DNA from: Chaenocephalus aceratus
Lineage: Eukaryota > Chordata > Actinopteri > Perciformes > Channichthyidae
Reading direction: 5' to 3'
Assembly (NCBI GenBank): GCA_023974075.1
Contig: CM043792.1
Span: 15,901,373-15,965,372 of the forward strand
Length of the DNA: 64,000 nt
Position 1 is the first letter of the stretch, and each line of letters begins with the position of its first letter. This document shows positions 53,201 through 64,000 of this stretch, piece after piece. Made by a program: the position numbers and the translations under genes. Under the pieces are notes generated by a model that saw nothing but the letters and a program-made list of their open reading frames with translations, did no database searches and was not told the origin of the DNA.

Positions 53201-56057
53201 TTTTTCTGGCCCGACAGCGAGGCCTGCAGTGGAAACCCGCCACTATGGGGTAGTTACTATAGTAACTGAGAGCCCCAGAAAAACAACACAGTCCCGGCTC
53301 AGCCTGGTTGTTCCTGGCCCTAGAACCACGATTTAGTCGGGCCAGAAAAAAGGTGAAAAAGTAGCCCTGGGCCAAAACTAGGCCAAGTGGAAACGCAACC
53401 AAAAACGGGCCCCGCACGGCTCAGCACGCTTAAAGCGAGCTACCCGCTGCAGTGGAAACGCGCCATAAATCGTGGTTCTAGGGCCAGGAACAACCAGGCT
53501 GAGTCGGGCTGAGTATGCTAAACTAGAGAGAGAATCGCTGGCAAGCGGGCTACAACTACAACAAGATGAACATATTTGACCGTGATTTAATTGTAATACA
53601 CGTTTCAAAATGATGCCGAAGTAACAACATACTGATACCGGTTAGTAAAAACCATGAATTAATGCTTTAACAAGTCTGCAGACAGACGGCAGGCGAAAAA
53701 CCCTTTTTTTAAATGCGTGTTTTCTAAATGGAGCTTGGCTAAGCTAACGTTATATATGCTACGACCGTCCACACTCACAACAACGGCCTATACAGACATA
53801 AATAAACCAGCGACTGTATTCGCCATGACACAGGCAGTCTGTGGGTTGTACTTGTTTAACTTTTGTCTAGTTTCTGAACAGATATGAGGAGCTGTGAGCT
53901 CTGAGTGCTAAGAGCTAACGGCTGTGTTGTTTTTCTGGGACTCTCATTGAAGATGACGTCACGGCTCCGCCTACACTGCGTTACTATAGTAACTACCGCC
54001 CCAGTTCCTAAACTGTAATGGAAGTGCAGCATTAAAGTGAGCCGGGCCTAATAAGGCCTAACCAAACCGAGCGAGGCCGAGTGAGGCCTGCAGTGGAAAC
54101 GCTACATAAATAGTGCTTCCGGGCCAGCGGGCCATTTATAATGTCGAGCCCTGCAGTTAACATGTTGGTGAATTTGATAAACAGTCGCCAAATATTAATC
54201 AAAACAAAAATGAACTATGATACTTATTTGACATAGCAGATAAAGCATGTGTAGAAGAAAAGTGAATGTTCTCACTTGATTTCAGGATTTCATAGGTTTT
54301 AAGAGCAAAATGTGAAGATCATTTTAACAATACAGGATTTTTCATAACACTTATAAAGAATGGAAAGACAAACATATTTTCCTCTCATTTGTTTTGTATT
54401 TTTCATAGTTCTTGGAATGGATGAAATGGATTGCTGCTTTTTTTTTTTTTTATTTTTATATATTTGTCTACTTAAATATCACAAATATTTTTACAAACAC
54501 ATTTAGCTGAAATTGATTTGTGCAACCTTGGTGGAAAAATGCATTTTCTAATAGTTTTATTAATATTCTTTTCAGAATTCCCTCTCTTTAAACAAACAAT
54601 GATACTATATGTTTGGTGGTAAAATTGAAGGCAAATTGAAGTAAACAAAATAAATGCTATATTTATCTATTTGTATTGGACAGGTTGGCTGCGGTGTAGG
54701 CAATACTGTTTTTCCAATACTGAAGACCAACAAGTAAGTCAAGGCATTGCAATGTTGTTTCAAGCCATTTTTGACAAGTGCTGTCTTCCGCTCTTGCCTT
54801 TTGATGTGCATTGAAAGGCATAACTGCAGCTTTGCTCTTTGCAGTGACCCGGGACTCTTTGTGTACTGCTGTGATTTCTCCAGCACAGCTGTGGAGCTAG
54901 TCAAGGTGAGATGGGATTAATGAAAGGATTGTGGGTTGATAGTTGTGTTCATCTCTGGGGTTCAGGGCTAACTGATGAATTAACATTGCTTTCCTTGTTT
55001 TCAGTCTAATCCAGAGTACGACCCTGAGCGCTGCTTCGCCTTTGTTCATGACCTAAGTGACGTGGAAGCCAATTGCCCCGTCCCCGATGGAACCCTTGAT
55101 GTTATAGTGCTAATCTTTGTGTTTTCAGCGTTGCATCCTGACAAGTATGAACTTCTTTCTCTATTGTTTTTCTCTTTGGTAGTTACACCATTGACTATAT
55201 CACTGGTTGTGTTAAAGTTTCACCCTGTCTCAGGATGCAGGCATCCATCAGTAGGTTAGCGCGGCTGCTGAAACCTGGAGGAGTGATACTGCTCAGAGAC
55301 TACGGACGCTACGATATGGCACAGCTTCGCTTCAAGAAAGGTTAGTCAGGCTAAAGTCCAGCGAGGCTACAGTTTAAAAAACTGTACAGTACTTTGACAT
55401 GCAGAAAGGTTTTTTATTATTTATTGCTTATCACTAGTGTATGCCCTTAAAAATGTGTTGCACTGATTTACCATTTTTAGAATTGACTGGCATAAGATCA
55501 TACCAAAGTCATTGTTTGTATTTTGCCATATTGAATGACTGTGACAGTTTGCTGCCCCTAAAAATGTTGAACAATATCATATTATACAAAATGTTGTTAG
55601 TAATAGTGAGTCACCTGTACAAATGCATTACTTCCAATTGTACACTGCAAAAAAAAACGGCACTGCATTAATAAATGCATTTTCATTAAACGTCTGCAAT
55701 CTGTTGAAGACTAATGTTGTGTCTCTTCTATTTTAGGACGGTGTCTGTCAGAAAACTTTTATGTCAGAGGTGATGGAACAAGAGTGTATTTCTTTACTCA
55801 AGGTAAAAAGAGCCATATTAACTAATATTTCAGTATTGTTTTTGCAAAACTGTTCTTTGATTATGTATATAAAATCATGTCTTTCTATTGCAGATGAGCT
55901 CCATGAGATGTTCACTCAGGCAGGACTTGATAAAGTGCAGAACCTTGTGGACAGAAGGCTCCAGGTGAATAGAGGCAAACAGATCACCATGTACAGGGTA
56001 TGGATCCAGTGCAAGTACCGCAAGGCTGTCGCTGAGCCACTCGAGACGCAGGGCTGA
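50258..56057 (+). CDS. mettl2a: tRNA N(3)-methylcytidine methyltransferase METTL2
   Basis: Coding exons: 50258-50410, 51059-51146, 51550-51823, 54684-54733, 54845-54905, 55005-55144, 55234-55340, 55737-55802, 55894-56057 (stop TGA). The family transfers a methyl group from SAM to C32 of certain tRNAs (m3C). Visible motifs are [12 protein letters not shown] (N-terminal), [19 protein letters not shown]-binding motif I ([13 protein letters not shown]), [40 protein letters not shown] and the C-terminal [12 protein letters not shown] with VWIQCKY. Exons 4-9 are intact and in phase. Exons 1-3 contain several single-base frame breaks (see findings), so the listed splicing does not translate cleanly as assembled. 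Position just before tlk2, same strand, matches the human METTL2A-TLK2 neighbourhood. Confidence 0.9.
51190..51360 (+). mobile_element. tRNA-derived SINE in mettl2a intron 2
   Basis: A box-A-like tgtggctcagtgggttagtg, a box-B-like gtacgaaaccc and a body with gtccctgggcgagacacttc are followed by a tail gtcgctttggaataaaagc and aatgtaatg. The tail resembles the antisense LINE at 18946-19010 (gtcgctttggataaaag), the expected pattern for a SINE mobilised by that LINE. Confidence 0.7.
52425..52660 (+). repeat. Dispersed repeat, second copy (cf. 9775-10390)
   Basis: Shares ggaaataaggtctgtgg and aatcataaatctaatcg with the copy near 9.8-10.4 kb, mainly in the opposite orientation. Confidence 0.5.
53095..53464. 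repeat. ~370-bp near-perfect foldback
   Basis: Left arm 53095-53215 and right arm about 53336-53464 are near-identical inverted copies, starting tggcgcgtttccactgca and ending in its complement. The ~120-bp loop again pairs partly with 53464-53512. A further copy of the terminal motif, gcagtggaaacgct, lies at about 54090, so a larger element of this family (53095 to ~54107) has probably been rearranged. No coding capacity. Confidence 0.8.
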
Positions 56058-56480
56058 GACGGAGGAGAGACCCTGCCTGGCTTGACCTCCACCTGAACCA
56101 CAGCTGAAATGAAGGGCTCAAATCAAGGTGGTGCTTGCCTCTTGTTGAGGATGTTTGGAATTGAGAAGCTCTTTTGTGATGTGATAAAGAGGAGGCTACT
56201 TGATAGTTACATGCTGTAAAGACCCATTACACTATCTCAGCTGTCATAATGGTGATGGACTTGGAGAAAAGTGTTCCTGATGGTGCTGCAATTCAACCTT
56301 CAATAGAGCCGATTTCTCATTTGTGCTGATGAGTTCAGTAATCTGAGAAAGTCTGGTTACACCTGTTGAACAAATGCTTTTAATGAGCTGATGTTTTGGA
56401 ATACATGGCATGATTTTTAGAATGACTTTGTGACATTTTTGTACATGCAAAATAAATGAAAATCTAAACTTCCTATCTGT
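56058..56480 (+). other. mettl2a 3' UTR with poly(A) signal
   Basis: About 400 bp from the mettl2a stop to a canonical aataaa at 56451-56456. The next few bases are AT-rich and then a T7 run begins, consistent with the end of the transcript near 56475. Confidence 0.6.
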
Positions 56481-63928
<7,448 letters not shown>

Positions 63929-64000
63929 GTAAGTCCTGTGCAATTTTTCAAGCAATACTATATTTACGACAATTCTGAATTATGTTGGGTTCAAAATTAA

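Larger units (their letters stand above)
51898..54153. mobile_element. DNA transposon in mettl2a intron 3, with nested elements
   Basis: Imperfect terminal inverted repeats: caggggtagacatta at 51898 and taatgtcgagccctg ending at 54153, extended inwards by ggccctccgggcc-like and gggccagcgggcc strings. Both sides have cagtt (51893-51897 and 54154-54158), a possible 5-bp target duplication. The body (2256 bp) lacks a transposase and contains a dispersed repeat piece (about 52425-52660) and a foldback block (from 53095). Confidence 0.6.

Overview
The window looks like nuclear DNA from a teleost fish, probably a percomorph. It has long (CA)n tracts, many degraded hAT, Tc1 and LINE/SINE elements, intron-containing vertebrate genes with GT-AG junctions, and a gene order resembling human chromosome 17q (RPRML and ITGB3; METTL2A next to TLK2). 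No bacterial, phage, CRISPR or operon features are visible. No database search was possible. Gene identities come from recognising protein families and from exon phases.

Layout. Positions 1-10.4 kb are gene-poor and transposon-rich: hAT-like fragments, a ~2.95 kb large inverted-repeat unit (about 1187-4135), a hAT-like element with clear terminal inverted repeats (7990-9229) carrying a BED zinc-finger fragment, and a dispersed repeat (about 9775-10390). At 10.8-14.7 kb lies an intronless, tandemly duplicated HIPK-type kinase locus: one deletion-truncated kinase unit and two full kinase units. They read as one almost continuous frame broken by a single missing G. From 14.7 to 30.6 kb is a gene desert with microsatellites, an antisense LINE fragment split by a 1618-bp Tc1-like transposon with long inverted repeats, two tandem SINE-like units and an L2-like 3' end.

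From 30.7 kb rightwards are conserved genes: an intronless Reprimo-like gene (rprml, minus strand), then on the plus strand itgb3 (14 coding exons, complete from signal peptide to cytoplasmic NPLY tail), mettl2a (nine coding exons, tRNA m3C methyltransferase) and the 5' part of tlk2 (14 coding exons, running off the window inside the kinase domain). They are independent genes, not a pathway.

The main anomalies are these. (1) The HIPK-like array has lost an internal stop codon and fuses several kinase units. (2) A set of 1-2 base frame breaks sits inside otherwise conserved exons of itgb3, mettl2a and tlk2. They are best explained by uncorrected assembly indels, though real gene decay is not excluded. 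(3) There are several palindromic or nested transposon structures, including a 26-nt templated inverted duplication inside the Tc1 transposase.
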